Origin: Streptomyces umbrinus
Lineage (GTDB): Bacteria; Actinomycetota; Actinomycetes; Streptomycetales; Streptomycetaceae
Direction: 5' to 3'
Length of the DNA stretch: 64,000 nt
Assembly: GCF_030817415.1 (NCBI RefSeq)
Contig: NZ_JAUSZI010000002.1
Location: 11,507,501-11,571,500, forward strand
Shown here: in pieces, positions 10,215 through 19,210 of the stretch
How positions within the stretch are numbered: position 1 is the first letter of the stretch
Layout: every line of letters begins with the position of its first letter
Position numbers and translations under genes: made by a program
The notes under the pieces: generated by a model
Databases searched by the model: none
Seen by the model: only the letters and a program-made list of their open reading frames with translations
Told to the model about the DNA's origin: nothing

Positions 10215-10517
10215 CGACGCCACCACGCTGGTGCGTGCGCTGGGCACCTGGTTCGGCCAACCGGCCTGAGCACCGTATTAACGTTCGTCTCAGGTTCGCT
10301 TGGTAGGAAGTAGGCATCCAGATAAGCGAAGTAACCCGTGTGTAGGAGGCTAGTGATGGCAGTCAACGCAGCGCCGTCAGGGAAAGCGCCGCCCGGGCGG
10401 TTGAGGGGGACGCGGCGTGGGTGGACACCTGGGCGCGCCTGGTAACGACGAAGGGTCGATCTGAAAGTGTCTTGCAGACGGATGCCGCACCACATAAACA
10501 CCTGAGGAGAAACTGAC
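10215..10517. other. Upstream region of the amidohydrolase gene
   Basis: No gene. A short frame ELDATTLVRALGTWFGQPA ending at about 10269 may be the tail of a lost gene. A 10-bp word CGAAGGGTCG at 10449-10458 recurs in the same orientation at 11809-11818, on the other side of the amidohydrolase gene. Confidence 0.4.
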
Positions 10518-11645
10518 ATGAAGTCCAACGCAAACCCTCTGAAGCACCTCACGACGGGACGCCGCGGCTTTCTAGCCGGCACGGCAGCACTTGGCATTGG
10601 TGCCGGCTTGTCCACGCATGCCATTGCCTCCCGCGCGGAAGCGAACGAGACTACGGATTTTTCACAGCGAGACCAGGACCTGCCCTTCATCGGCACGGAA
10701 GAGACCTTTTCCACCCATGAGTTGATGGTGCTGAACGACAGGCTGTTCCTCGAGGATACTGGTCTTGCCGAGCTCGGCCCGCGCCGCATCGGTGCAATGG
10801 ATGAGGCGGGGCTCAACGTTCAAATCCTCTCCGCACATACGCCAGGTGTGCAGAATGTCAAAGGTCAGAAGGGCATCGATTTTGCGTATCGTCTCAACAA
10901 GTTGCTTGTCGATGGACCGATGGCCACCTATCCGGGGCGGTTTAAGGCATTTGCAACCTTGCCTCTGCAGAATCCGGAGGCCTCGGCAGACGAACTGGAA
11001 CGCACAGTTCGGGAAGATGGCTTCCTGGGATGTTTGACCAATGGAATCATCGGGAAGAAATTCCTCGACCATCCCGACTTTGAGCCCCTGCTGGCGCGCG
11101 CCGAAGCCCTTGATGTGCCGATATACATCCATCCGGGCCTGCCGCCTGACGAGGTTTTCGAAATCTACTACAGCAATATGCGGCCGGAATATCAGAAGGA
11201 GTTCCAGGACCAGGTTCTCAGCATCTCTGCATATGGATGGCACCAGGAAGTCGTTACTCAGTGCCTCCGAATGATCACCTCAGGAGTATTCGACAGGTAT
11301 CCCAAGCTCCAGATTATCATCGGCCATATGGGAGAGGGCCTTCCGTTCTTCTATAAACGCGTCGTGGAGAAGATGAGCGAAGTGACCAAGAAGAGCCTGG
11401 ACAAGCCGTTCGAGCAGTATTTCCATGAAAATTCCTGGTTCACAACCAGCGCATTCCCCCAGACTGAACTGCTCGATCTCCTGCTGAAGTACATAAGTGT
11501 GGATCGAGTGATGTTTGCAACCGACTACCCGTTTGCGAATATGAAAACTCAAACCGACTGGTTCCGGGGAGTCGATTTGCCACGCGAAGCCAAGGAAAAA
11601 ATTGCGTTCCGAAATGCGGAAAAACTGTTCGGAATTAAAGTCTGA
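10518..11645 (+). CDS. Tat-exported amidohydrolase-2 family metal enzyme (decarboxylase-like)
   Basis: A 375-residue protein with a twin-arginine signal (GRRGFLAG at 14-21, then a hydrophobic run to about residue 38) and an amidohydrolase-2/ACMSD-like barrel. Metal ligands are visible: Glu in EETF (61-62), His205 in IYIHPG, His270 in IGHMGEGLPF and Asp336 in FATDYPF. This set matches resorcylate/2,3-dihydroxybenzoate-type decarboxylases, which are normally cytoplasmic, so export is unusual. It could instead be a hydrolase of the same superfamily. AGGAGA lies before the ATG. Codons rich in A/T at third positions contrast sharply with all neighbours, and ISs flank it, indicating transfer from a lower-GC, probably proteobacterial, source (inference). 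Confidence 0.82.
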   Translation: MKSNANPLKHLTTGRRGFLAGTAALGIGAGLSTHAIASRAEANETTDFSQRDQDLPFIGTEETFSTHELMVLNDRLFLEDTGLAELGPRRIGAMDEAGLNVQILSAHTPGVQNVKGQKGIDFAYRLNKLLVDGPMATYPGRFKAFATLPLQNPEASADELERTVREDGFLGCLTNGIIGKKFLDHPDFEPLLARAEALDVPIYIHPGLPPDEVFEIYYSNMRPEYQKEFQDQVLSISAYGWHQEVVTQCLRMITSGVFDRYPKLQIIIGHMGEGLPFFYKRVVEKMSEVTKKSLDKPFEQYFHENSWFTTSAFPQTELLDLLLKYISVDRVMFATDYPFANMKTQTDWFRGVDLPREAKEKIAFRNAEKLFGIKV

Positions 11646-11654
11646 CACGTCCCG

Positions 11655-11674
11655 ACGGGCAGAATGATGCCCGT
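11655..11674. terminator. Hairpin after the amidohydrolase gene
   Basis: ACGGGCA and TGCCCGT flank a 6-nt loop, starting 10 bp after the stop codon. There is no T-run, as is common for actinomycete terminators. Confidence 0.5.
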
Positions 11675-11823
11675 GAAGTGACGCGCCAGCGTCGGCAGAA
11701 GTGGAGAATGCTTTGTCTGTAAGGCGAGAGTACAGCCAAAGTATACGATGGCGGCTGCCGCATCACGCGGTCTTCATACAACGGCGGATCGCATGCTCTT
11801 CTAGAGATCGAAGGGTCGCGCTA

Positions 11824-12694
11824 AAGGGTGTTGCAGAAGGCTGTGATCAGGGCATTTCCCTTGTATGCGTGGGGTGTTGAGGGTTGATCCGTTGTGGGTG
11901 GAGACGGTCGCGGGACTGCGGATGAAGCAGTTCGAGCGGTTGCTGAAGGTAGTGCGGGAGCGAGGTGGTGACGGGCCGCGCATCGGCCCGTCCGTGGTGT
12001 CTGTCGCTTGCCGACCGAGTGCTGGTGGTGGCTGTCTACTACCGGACGAACCTGACCATGCGGCAGCTCGCTCCGCTGTTCGGGGTCTCGCCTGCCACGG
12101 TGTGCCGGGTCATCCAGCGGTTGCGGCCCCTCCTCGCGCTCGAGCCGGCCTCCCGTCCGGTCGATGCTGCGGACCGGCTGTGGATCGTGGACGGCACGCT
12201 TGTTCCGGTCCGCGACCGCAAGGTCGGTGCTTCGAGCCGCAACTACCGGTTCTCCGCGAACGTGCAGGTCATCATTGATGCCGACACCCGCCTGGTCGTG
12301 GCCACCGCCCGTCCGGCCCCGGGTAATAAAACCGGCGCCCATGTGTGGCGCAACTCCGGCCTGCCGGACCGGTGCCAGGGCGTCACGGTGCTCGGCGACG
12401 GCGCCTACATCAACACCGGCCTGGCCGTCCCGCACCGCAAACGACCCGGCCGGCCCCTGCTGGCCGGCGAAGAAGCCGACAACGCCGAGCACCGCAAGGT
12501 CCGCGCCCGCGTCGAACACGTCATCGGCCGGATGAAGAACTACAAGATCCTCCGCGACTGCCGTCAGCTCGGCGACGGCCTCCACCACGCGGTCCAAGCC
12601 GTCGCCCACATGCACAACCTCGCCCTCAACTCGTGATCACAACAGCCGCGGTCGGGCTTTGACCTGCCAAAACACGGCCTTCTGCAACACCCTT
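11824..12694 (+). mobile_element. IS5-family element, 871 bp
   Basis: Terminal inverted repeats AAGGGTGTTGCAGAAGGC (left 11824, right ending 12694) are bounded by TA on each side (11822-11823 and 12695-12696). The element contains one transposase reading region and is complete at both ends. Confidence 0.88.
11865..12636 (+). pseudogene. IS5-family transposase in two frames
   Basis: The N-terminal part (LRVDPLWVETVAGLRMKQFE, from about 11865) and the catalytic part (frame of 11965-12636) are in different frames, so a shift around 11960-11990 is needed for the usual protein of about 260 residues. The second frame has an HTH (MRQLAPLFGVSPATVCRVIQ) and all DDE blocks: VDGTLVPV, LGDGAYIN and RVEHVIGRMKNYKILRD. 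Two-frame transposases with programmed frameshifting are known in the IS5 family, so the copy may be active; a simple mutation is equally possible. Confidence 0.75.
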
Positions 12695-12708
12695 TAGTGC
12701 TGGGTTCC

Positions 12709-13835
12709 TCAAACGACGTACACGTATCGGCGCCGTAGTCGGCGGGTTGGCGGTGCGGGTCTGCCCCAGATCCACGGTTTGGCACGGGAGTTGAGCTGGC
12801 TGGTTGCAAGGGTGGTGGCGTGTTCGATGTTGTCACGGTTCGCGGATGACCGGCCGGCGAGGGCGGCTTTGCGGAAGATGCGCCACCAGCCTTCCTGCAG
12901 GTTGAGCCGGCACCCGCCGACGGGGATGAACGCGTGGTGGATGCGGGGATGGTCCTCGAGCCAGGTCCGGGTGGACAGGCTGTTGTGACTGGACAGGTTG
13001 TCGGTGACGATCCAGAGTTCGCCGGTCGGGTTGGCGTCTTCGATCTGTTGCAGGAACTGCTGGTAGAAGACGCTGTTGCGGGAGGAAGCGGCCATGGTGA
13101 TCTGCTGGCCGTCCCGGATGCGTAAGGCCCCGTAGACCCAGGTTTTCTCGGGTCCGCGGCTGTGGTCGAGTTCCGCTTTGATCCGGTGCCGGTCGGGTGA
13201 CCAGGCGGGTGCGGGCGGGAAGGTCCGTGGGATCACTGGCCCCAGCTCGTCGGCGCAGATCACCGTCGCGTCGTCGGGCGGGTGAGTGTAGAGGCCGATG
13301 ATCCTTGTCCTTTTGGGACGAAGTCCGGGTCCTTCGAGCGCGTCCAGGACCGGGTGCGGCGCCAGCGCACGCCCTCGGCAAGCAGGATGCGCCGGACCTG
13401 TGAGCGGCCCACCTCGATACCCTCGGCCCGCGCTGCCGCGGCCAGAGAATCCGGAGTCCACTCGGGTGGCCCGGACTCGTCGAAGGCCCATAGCTCTCCG
13501 ACGGGCTCCCACCGCAGCCGTCCCGGTGGCACCGTCTTGACCAGGGCGATGATCCGAGATCGTTCCTCCTCGGTGATCCGTCGCTTGCGGCCCTGCCCAC
13601 CCCAGATCATCCAGCCCTGGCAGGCCTGAGCGGTTGGAGCGGTGCAACCAGCACCGAACCTTTTTTGGCTGCAGTCCAGCTCCACGGCGATCGCCGGCAC
13701 CCGTAGCTCCGACCAGCTCAGCTCGATCATCCGGGCCCGCATCACTGCATCCTGCGGAGCCTTCCGCGCCCGCGACAATCGACGAACGACGGCCCGTTCG
13801 TCCTCGTCACGCCCCGGTCGTGCCCGTAACGCCAT
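12709..13835 (-). pseudogene. IS630-family transposase needing frame changes
   Basis: The N-terminal half is in one frame (MALRARPGRDEDERAVVRRL from about 13835; VPAIAVELDCSQK; later RSRIIALVKTVPPGRLRWEP) and the catalytic half in another (ICADELGPVIPRTF, TDNLSSHNS, LNLQEGWWRIFRKAAL), giving a DDE set of Asp in CADE, Asp in TDN and Glu in LQEGWW. The switch occurs at a canonical slippery heptamer (separate entry). In addition, about 20 residues around 13640-13670 are out of frame, bounded by two compensating indels, which destroy the end of the N-terminal HTH. The copy is therefore probably inactive even if frameshifting works. Confidence 0.78.
13311..13317 (-). promoter_or_regulatory. Candidate programmed -1 frameshift site in IS630 transposase
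   Basis: On the minus strand the sequence is C CCA AAA G with CCA AAA in the zero frame, exactly the X XXY YYZ slippery pattern. Slipping back one base changes KDPDFVPKGQGSS to KDPDFVPKRTRIIG, the family continuation into the catalytic domain. Confidence 0.6.
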
Positions 13836-13911
13836 GATCCAGCACCCGCCCCCGAGCACCGTTAACTACCCCGCCACCAGGACATATACCCAGCGAAAGA
13901 GGAACCCAGCA

Positions 13912-15339
13912 CTAGCGGTGGTTTGTTAGGTCGGGCAGTAGAGATCGAGGGGTCTGCCGGTGCTGACGGCGTGGAGCAGGGCATTGAGTTCGGCGGGCGG
14001 GGGGTTGGTCGTCCAGGCTCGGCAGCAGCGTTGCAGCGTGGCCCAGGGCATCAACCAGCCACGGATGGCGCGGATGGCCCGGGGCCAGCAGGCCGCCTGA
14101 GGCCGGTGGGGCGGTCGTGTGCCCCCTCTCTGGGGCAGGAGCCGGCTTGTGCTCACCGGCGAGTGGGTCGGGGGTGAACCAGGTGTTCCAGCAGAAGCTG
14201 AAGGCACAGTTCACGAGGGTCTGGTGGCGGCGGATGCCGGTGTCGGAGCGGGCCTGGAAGTCGGCCCGGCCGAGTTCGTCCTTGACCTGTTTGTAGCTCT
14301 GTTCGACCCAGTGCCGCAGCCCGGAGAGCCGTACCACTTCGGTGAGATCGGCGGCCGGGTGGCGGCTGTGTGCCTCGCGGGGTGATCCGGGCCGGGGCAG
14401 GTTGGTGGCCAGGTACCAGGTGGACGTCTCGGGCAAAGTGGCCGGGTGGGTGGTGGCCACCACGAGCCGGATCACACCGTTGGGACCCCGCCAGTCCAGC
14501 TGGGCGTCGGCGGCCCACCAGGTCGCGGTGCGTCCGTTGCGGAAGGTGCGGGTCACCGGCTGCCAGTCGCCGCTCTGTTCCGGGCCGTGCCAGGCCAGTT
14601 CGCGGGCGGCGTCGACGGGCCGGAAGGCGTCCTCGTACTGCCAGGTGCCGTGGCCGCGTTTGAGGGCCATCACGAACGGCATCCGGGCGTCGGACAATTC
14701 GGTGCGGAAGGTGTTGTGGTCGCCGTAGGCGCAGTCGGCGACGACCGCCCGGAACACCACGCCGGCCGTCTTTGCCGCGCGGGCCAGGGCGGCCCCGATC
14801 TGCAGCTTGGTGCGGAAAGCCGGGTCGTTCTTCCCGCCGGGGAAGTGGTGGGCGGGGGTGTAGGGCACGGCATGCAGCGGGTAGTAGAGGCGTTCGTCGG
14901 CCCAGCAGGTGGTCACCGTGACCACCCCACGGTCGATCTTCCCGACCGAGCCGAGGTACTGCTTGCCCACGTGCGCGGTTGCGCTGCCGTCCTTGCGGTC
15001 ACCGGAATCGTCGATGACCAGCACCCCGCCGTCATGCGGCGCGGTCGCCGGGTCGGCCAGCATCAGCTCAAGGCGGCGGGCGTTGATTTGCGCGCCGTCC
15101 CAGGTCGACTCGGACAGGAAGAACTGCAGGCGCTGCACCGCCGCATGCTGGGCACCCGCCACGGGCTCCGTGCCGGCCAGGCAGGTGAGCGTTTTGTTGC
15201 GGTCCCGGGGCAGCAACAGGCCGGCCAGGTATTCGCGAAACCCCCGCCGCTGGGCCAACGTCCCGAAGAGATCGTCGAAGCCGGCGGCGTACGCCTCCAA
15301 CGGGCCCGGTGCGGGAGGACACGGCAGCCGCTTCGTCAT
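13912..15339 (-). CDS. IS701-family DDE transposase, altered C-terminus
   Basis: A 475-codon frame beginning MTKRLPCPPAP with all catalytic blocks: VLVIDDSGDRKDG, VVADCAYGD and WVEQSYKQVKDELG. Near 14100 the frame departs from the usual tail: the expected ending (RGWLMPWATLQRCCRAW to LDLYCPT, stop at 13926) lies in another frame, while this frame reads through the inverted repeat and stops in the target duplication. The catalytic core is intact, so the protein may still work, but the last 60 or so residues are scrambled. Confidence 0.8.
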   Translation of the reverse strand: MTKRLPCPPAPGPLEAYAAGFDDLFGTLAQRRGFREYLAGLLLPRDRNKTLTCLAGTEPVAGAQHAAVQRLQFFLSESTWDGAQINARRLELMLADPATAPHDGGVLVIDDSGDRKDGSATAHVGKQYLGSVGKIDRGVVTVTTCWADERLYYPLHAVPYTPAHHFPGGKNDPAFRTKLQIGAALARAAKTAGVVFRAVVADCAYGDHNTFRTELSDARMPFVMALKRGHGTWQYEDAFRPVDAARELAWHGPEQSGDWQPVTRTFRNGRTATWWAADAQLDWRGPNGVIRLVVATTHPATLPETSTWYLATNLPRPGSPREAHSRHPAADLTEVVRLSGLRHWVEQSYKQVKDELGRADFQARSDTGIRRHQTLVNCAFSFCWNTWFTPDPLAGEHKPAPAPERGHTTAPPASGGLLAPGHPRHPWLVDALGHAATLLPSLDDQPPARRTQCPAPRRQHRQTPRSLLPDLTNHR

Positions 15340-15417
15340 CTCAGGCTCCCCAGACCGTAGTTGACGCCTTCACCTCACGGCCTACACCCGCACGAACCCG
15401 CCGTCAACAAACCACCG
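13916..15417 (-). mobile_element. IS701-family element, 1502 bp
   Basis: Inverted repeats CGGTGGTTTGTT / AACAAACCACCG are bounded by CTAG on both sides (13912-13915 and 15418-15421). A 4-bp YTAR duplication is the hallmark of IS701 elements. Confidence 0.9.
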
Positions 15418-15421
15418 CTAG

Positions 15422-15615
15422 TGGTCTTCTTCTGGTGCTGCATCGGCCTGTCCACCATGGCCCTGCTGCCCTTCGGTATCGCCCTCCTGAGAGGCCGGGC
15501 GCCGCAGCGAACACGCGAGCGCTGGTCCCGGAGTACGGTTCTCAGGCCGGCGCAGCCGGTATCCATGACAGATCGGCCATGGAGCGGCGCAGGAAGACGG
15601 AGCCTTGCTGCGTAG
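15422..15615 (+). pseudogene. Truncated membrane-protein frame at IS junction
   Basis: Directly right of the IS block the plus frame reads VFFWCCIGLSTMALLPFGIA, a clean membrane span, then a basic tail to a stop at 15615. It has no start of its own and its upstream part is absent, suggesting the 3' end of a membrane-protein gene separated from its start. The predicted ancestral joint with the sequence left of 11822 does not extend an obvious frame. Confidence 0.35.
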
Positions 15616-15698
15616 ACGATCCTCGGCTTTGGTACAGCGGCGGGGCGGGGCGGGGCCACCGCGATCGGTCGCGCCTCGGGCTTTGCCGGCCGGTCGGG

Positions 15699-16259
15699 TT
15701 ACGGGGTGCTGCCCATCTCCGAGGTGAAGACTTCGGGGTCGCTGTCGAACCCCCGGACCATCTTGTGAAACTCCCATGATGTGGAGGCGTCCCGGGTGAA
15801 CTCCGCGACCGTTGTGGCGGTGCATCCGGAGACCTGCGCGAAGTTGTCCTTGAGGAGTTCCTTGTAGCCCTCGGCGACGAGCACTCCGGCGTTCGACAGG
15901 TCACCGAAGGTTTTGGGGCCGCTGTTCTGGTGGATTGCCACGCCCACGACCACCCGTGCGAAGGAGGGGGCGAGGCGATCGAGCTCCAGGGTCATCACTT
16001 CGACGTAGCCGAAGCCCTGGCCGGTCTGGCTGTGCCGGCTCATGTTGATGGTGCCGTCCGGTGAGCGGCTGTCGAAGTGGACGATGTACACCGGTCTCCC
16101 GTACGGGGCGTCCGCCGAGTAGGTCGTGGCGATGATGTCGAGATGGTGGGGTGGCTGGTTCCAGGGACTTGGGTCCCACTTGAGTCGTACCTCGGCCTTC
16201 CGCACGCCCTGGTTGCCGCTGCTCACCGGATTGCTGCCTCTCGCGTATCGAGTCGTCAA
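15699..16259 (-). CDS. TerD-family stress protein
   Basis: A 186-residue protein with the TerD/CABP beta-sandwich signature: VRLKWDPS, LDIIATTYSAD, YIVHFDSRSPDGTINMSRHS, TGQGFGYVEVMTLELDRL, VVVGVAIHQ. The Asp residues in these loops usually bind calcium. Tellurite-resistance-type proteins are abundant in Streptomyces and linked to stress and development. It is a single gene here without other ter genes. The start at 16259 is the first available; a start a few codons later cannot be excluded. Confidence 0.85.
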   Translation of the reverse strand: MTTRYARGSNPVSSGNQGVRKAEVRLKWDPSPWNQPPHHLDIIATTYSADAPYGRPVYIVHFDSRSPDGTINMSRHSQTGQGFGYVEVMTLELDRLAPSFARVVVGVAIHQNSGPKTFGDLSNAGVLVAEGYKELLKDNFAQVSGCTATTVAEFTRDASTSWEFHKMVRGFDSDPEVFTSEMGSTP

Positions 16260-16681
16260 AGGATGGTCCCCGCATGGTCAAGTATGGCTCTCGGGCATCC
16301 TGTTGAAGCCTCGGGCGGCAGCTCGCGTATGGGCTCGAGGTGTGCACACGCTTTGGCCGGCGCAGGGGGTTGAGGCGTATGGCGACCTGCGGGGCGGCGC
16401 ACGACTTGGATCGTCTGCAGTGCCTCGTCTCGTCGGCGGCCCGTGACCGGGGCTGCAACTGGTGCCGCGTCGCTCAGCACCGCCGGGCGTGAGCATCTGG
16501 CTTCTTGGCCGCGCATGCAAGGGTGCAGTTCGTTCAACGTCACCCGGTCCACGAGAAGCCCCAGTTCAGGGCCTGGGGATTCCGTTGTGGACGGCGGCTC
16601 TCCGATTTAGAGGAACCCTCCGGGCGGCCGCGGAAGTCTGTGCGTCTGGATGGGGCTCTCTGTGACGGTCGTGTCCCGGTG
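16260..16681. other. Intergenic, nothing recognised
   Basis: About 420 bp between the terD start and the lactonase stop codon. Frames on both strands lack ribosome sites or family matches. Confidence 0.4.
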
Positions 16682-17932
16682 TCAGACGGCGGCGATGCCT
16701 TCCATGCCGGACTCGTCGAAGGCGGGCAGGCCCTCGGCCGTCGTGACTTTGGTGAGGGCACCGTTGGCTTCGACGCGGAAGCCGTCGACGGTGCCGGAGA
16801 CGGCGTTCTGGACGTAGACGAATTTCTCGTCCTCGGTCACGGCGAGGTCGATGACGCCCTGCGAGTTGGCGGAGGGCGGGGTGGCGATGCCCACCTCGTT
16901 GGTCAGGGCCAGCTTGCCCCGCTTGTCCATGCGGTATCCGGTGACGGTGGAGTTTCCGGTGTTGCCGCCGTAGAAGAAGTCGCCCGCGCGCTCCAGCCAG
17001 CACAGGACCTCCTGGCCGTTGGCCAGGGGCTGTTGAAGGACCTTCAGCTTGCCGTCGAGCTTCACCTGGTACGTGGTGACAGTGGACTTCTCGGCCTCGG
17101 CGACCAGCACCCGCTTCCCGGTCCTGTCGAAGCTGATCGCGAACGGCACGCCGCCGGCCGACTCGTTGACAACGGGGTCGGCGACGGCCGGCAGGCCGTT
17201 CGGCTTCATCGGGAAGACCTCGACGGTGTTGTTCCCCTTGGTGGTGACGATCAGATTGCGCCCGTCCGGGGCGAACTCGACCTCACCCGGCGAGGTGTCG
17301 AAGCGCGGAATATCCTCGTTGTCCAGGCGCAGGGAACGGTAGGACCCCTTCAGGGGCTTGAGTCCCTTGCTGGTGACCCTGAAGCCCTGGACGCTGCCCT
17401 CGCCGCCGGCGTTCATGACGTACGCGACCGTGCCGTGCACCGCGATACTTGCCGGGAACTTGCCGCCGGAGTGCACGACGCGTCGGTCCTTGAGCTGTTG
17501 CCCTTCGACGCGGAAGGAGGTCACCGTGCCGCTGCCCGCGTTGACGGCCAGCAGCATGCCCGAAGGGTCGTCGTAGACGAGTGAGCCCTGGGAGGCGAGC
17601 GAGTCTGTGGGTGCGTCGACCTGGTCACCGCCCTGGCCGCCGGTCGCGTAGGTCTCCGAGGGACTCAGTTTGCCGTCGTCGTCCCGCGCGAACACATGGA
17701 TGGTGTTGCCGTCCAGCTCGTTGCCCTGGACGAAGACCGCATGGTCGGCCCCGGCCGTGCTCCCGGAGTACTGGCTCGCCGAGGCCAGTGACACAGCCAC
17801 CGTCGCGGCCCCGGCGATGGCCAGGGCCCCGCCGCCGACCACGATGCGCCGTGTCCTGGACTTCACCCGGTGACCGCCATGTATGTCGGCGGGCCGGCTC
17901 GTGCGACGGTGGGTCTTGCGGCTGCTGTGCAT
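16682..17932 (-). CDS. Secreted beta-propeller lactonase-family protein
   Basis: A 416-residue exported protein. The N-terminus is long and basic, then RRIVVGGGALAIAGAATVAV is the hydrophobic signal segment. The rest consists of about seven similar blades, each with a pattern such as NTIHVFARDDDGKL, GTVTSFRVEGQQL, NTVEVFPMKPNGLP, STVTTYQVKLDGKL, like 6-phosphogluconolactonase/YkgB-type propellers. Being extracellular, it is unlikely to be a pentose-phosphate enzyme; it may be a binding protein or a lactonase of another substrate. ATG at 17932 follows AGAGGAACGGG. It is divergent from the membrane-protein gene at 18248. Confidence 0.82.
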   Translation of the reverse strand: MHSSRKTHRRTSRPADIHGGHRVKSRTRRIVVGGGALAIAGAATVAVSLASASQYSGSTAGADHAVFVQGNELDGNTIHVFARDDDGKLSPSETYATGGQGGDQVDAPTDSLASQGSLVYDDPSGMLLAVNAGSGTVTSFRVEGQQLKDRRVVHSGGKFPASIAVHGTVAYVMNAGGEGSVQGFRVTSKGLKPLKGSYRSLRLDNEDIPRFDTSPGEVEFAPDGRNLIVTTKGNNTVEVFPMKPNGLPAVADPVVNESAGGVPFAISFDRTGKRVLVAEAEKSTVTTYQVKLDGKLKVLQQPLANGQEVLCWLERAGDFFYGGNTGNSTVTGYRMDKRGKLALTNEVGIATPPSANSQGVIDLAVTEDEKFVYVQNAVSGTVDGFRVEANGALTKVTTAEGLPAFDESGMEGIAAV

Positions 17933-18247
17933 ATCTATGTCCCGTTCCTCTGTGTCGGCGCAGTGCGGTACACGGCTGTGGACGACACCAGAGTGGCCAG
18001 TGGGAGCGGTGTGCCGATGCGGAACGGTGGCCGCGTCAGACTCTTGTAACACGGTCCTGGTGGCAGGACGACAGGGCTTACCCCTGGCGCGGGCAGGCGA
18101 CGAAACCTCCTCGCCGGGCGCGGGTTCTCGTGCCCGGCAAGCCCTGTGTTCGCGAATCACCGAGTCACTCGGTCTGAGGACGGCAAGCGTCTTACGGAAC
18201 TCTTACGCGGCTGTTTCGGATGCCCTCACGCACCTACGCTCGCAGGC

Positions 18248-18898
18248 ATGTCGACCATCCGACGCATTGCTCTCGTCACCGCCGCCCCACTGGTCCTGGC
18301 TGCGGCGGGCATCGCGCATCCGCATGGGCTGTCCCGATCGACGGCCGCGGACTGGGCGCACCTTCACATCGTACTGTTGCCGGTCTTTCCGTTGCTCACG
18401 GTCGGTCTCCTGGTTCCTTTGTGGCACCGGCCCCGCCTCGGCCTCGCGGGTTTCGCCACCGTGGTGGCCTGGGCGGGTGCCTTCGTCTACGCGGCCTTCT
18501 ACACGGGCCTCGACGCGGTCGCGGGCATCGCGGCCGGAACCGCGGTCGAGCACGCCGGCGCGACAGCGAGCCTCGGACCGGTCAAGCGCCCGCTCTACGA
18601 CACGGGTGAGGCGCTGGGGCAGGCCGGCGCCTACGCCCTCATCGGCGCCATCGCGGCCACCGCGGTCGCGCTGCTCGCGAAACACGGTGTCCGAGTACTT
18701 CCCGGCACGGTGGTGCTCCTGGCGGCGGGCTGGTCCTTCGTCGACAGCCACATCTTCTGGCCACGCGGCGTATGGACGATGCTCGGCTTCGCCCTGGGCT
18801 TCGCGCTGCTCGCCTGGGGGACCGTGGTTGAGCGACCCACCGGCGAGACCGGCATGCTGCCCCGCCACCCAGCGGGCGATCACGTGACCGGAGAGTGA
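18248..18898 (+). CDS. Multi-pass membrane protein of unknown function
   Basis: A 216-residue protein with about five hydrophobic segments (starting at residues 8, 40, 68, 125 and 155). The HPHG motif after the first span and HLH before the second could bind a metal, but this is only suggestive. The start at 18248 gives a short basic N-terminus MSTIRR. The gene is divergent from the lactonase gene, with about 315 bp between them that should hold both promoters. Confidence 0.65.
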   Translation: MSTIRRIALVTAAPLVLAAAGIAHPHGLSRSTAADWAHLHIVLLPVFPLLTVGLLVPLWHRPRLGLAGFATVVAWAGAFVYAAFYTGLDAVAGIAAGTAVEHAGATASLGPVKRPLYDTGEALGQAGAYALIGAIAATAVALLAKHGVRVLPGTVVLLAAGWSFVDSHIFWPRGVWTMLGFALGFALLAWGTVVERPTGETGMLPRHPAGDHVTGE

Positions 18899-18904
18899 CC
18901 GTGC

Positions 18905-19115
18905 CGCAGCCCATGCCGAACAGGTGCTGGACATCTACCGATCCGGCATCGTGGAAGGCAACGCGACCGCCTGGACCGAGCCCCGGCTGTGGCCGCCTAC
19001 TACATGACCCTCCTGTACAGCCCTCGCCTCGGCGCCACAAGGAGCGGGCGCACATGTCCTCGGCTGGATCGCCGCTCCACGCGTCTTCGACCGCTGCAGG
19101 AAGTCGATGCGACCA
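18905..19115 (+). pseudogene. Relic of a phosphinothricin-acetyltransferase-like GNAT
   Basis: AEQVLDIYRSGIVEGNATAW at about 18908-18970 matches the start of this family, and after a deletion AHVLGWIAAPRVFDRC at about 19050-19100 matches its middle. The acetyl-CoA-binding half is missing and the pieces are in different frames. Confidence 0.7.
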
Positions 19116-19210
19116 GAAGGGACATGTGGCAGGTCACTACGGTGTGGCAGCCGCCGACACTGGGCCCCGGATGACCGGCGTTGGCTGCCGGTAACTCCCG
19201 ACGGTCTGTG

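Larger units (their letters stand above)
12697..13912 (-). mobile_element. IS630-family element, 1216 bp
   Basis: Ends GTGCTGGGTTCCTC (12697-12710) and its complement (13899-13912) are perfect 14-bp inverted repeats, flanked by the TA duplication typical of IS630/Tc1-mariner elements (12695-12696 and 13913-13914). The left TA is the same TA that flanks the neighbouring IS5. Confidence 0.9.

Noticed and set aside
14446..15360. Plus-strand frame of 304 codons in IS701
   Set aside because: It is antisense to the IS701 transposase with intact DDE blocks.
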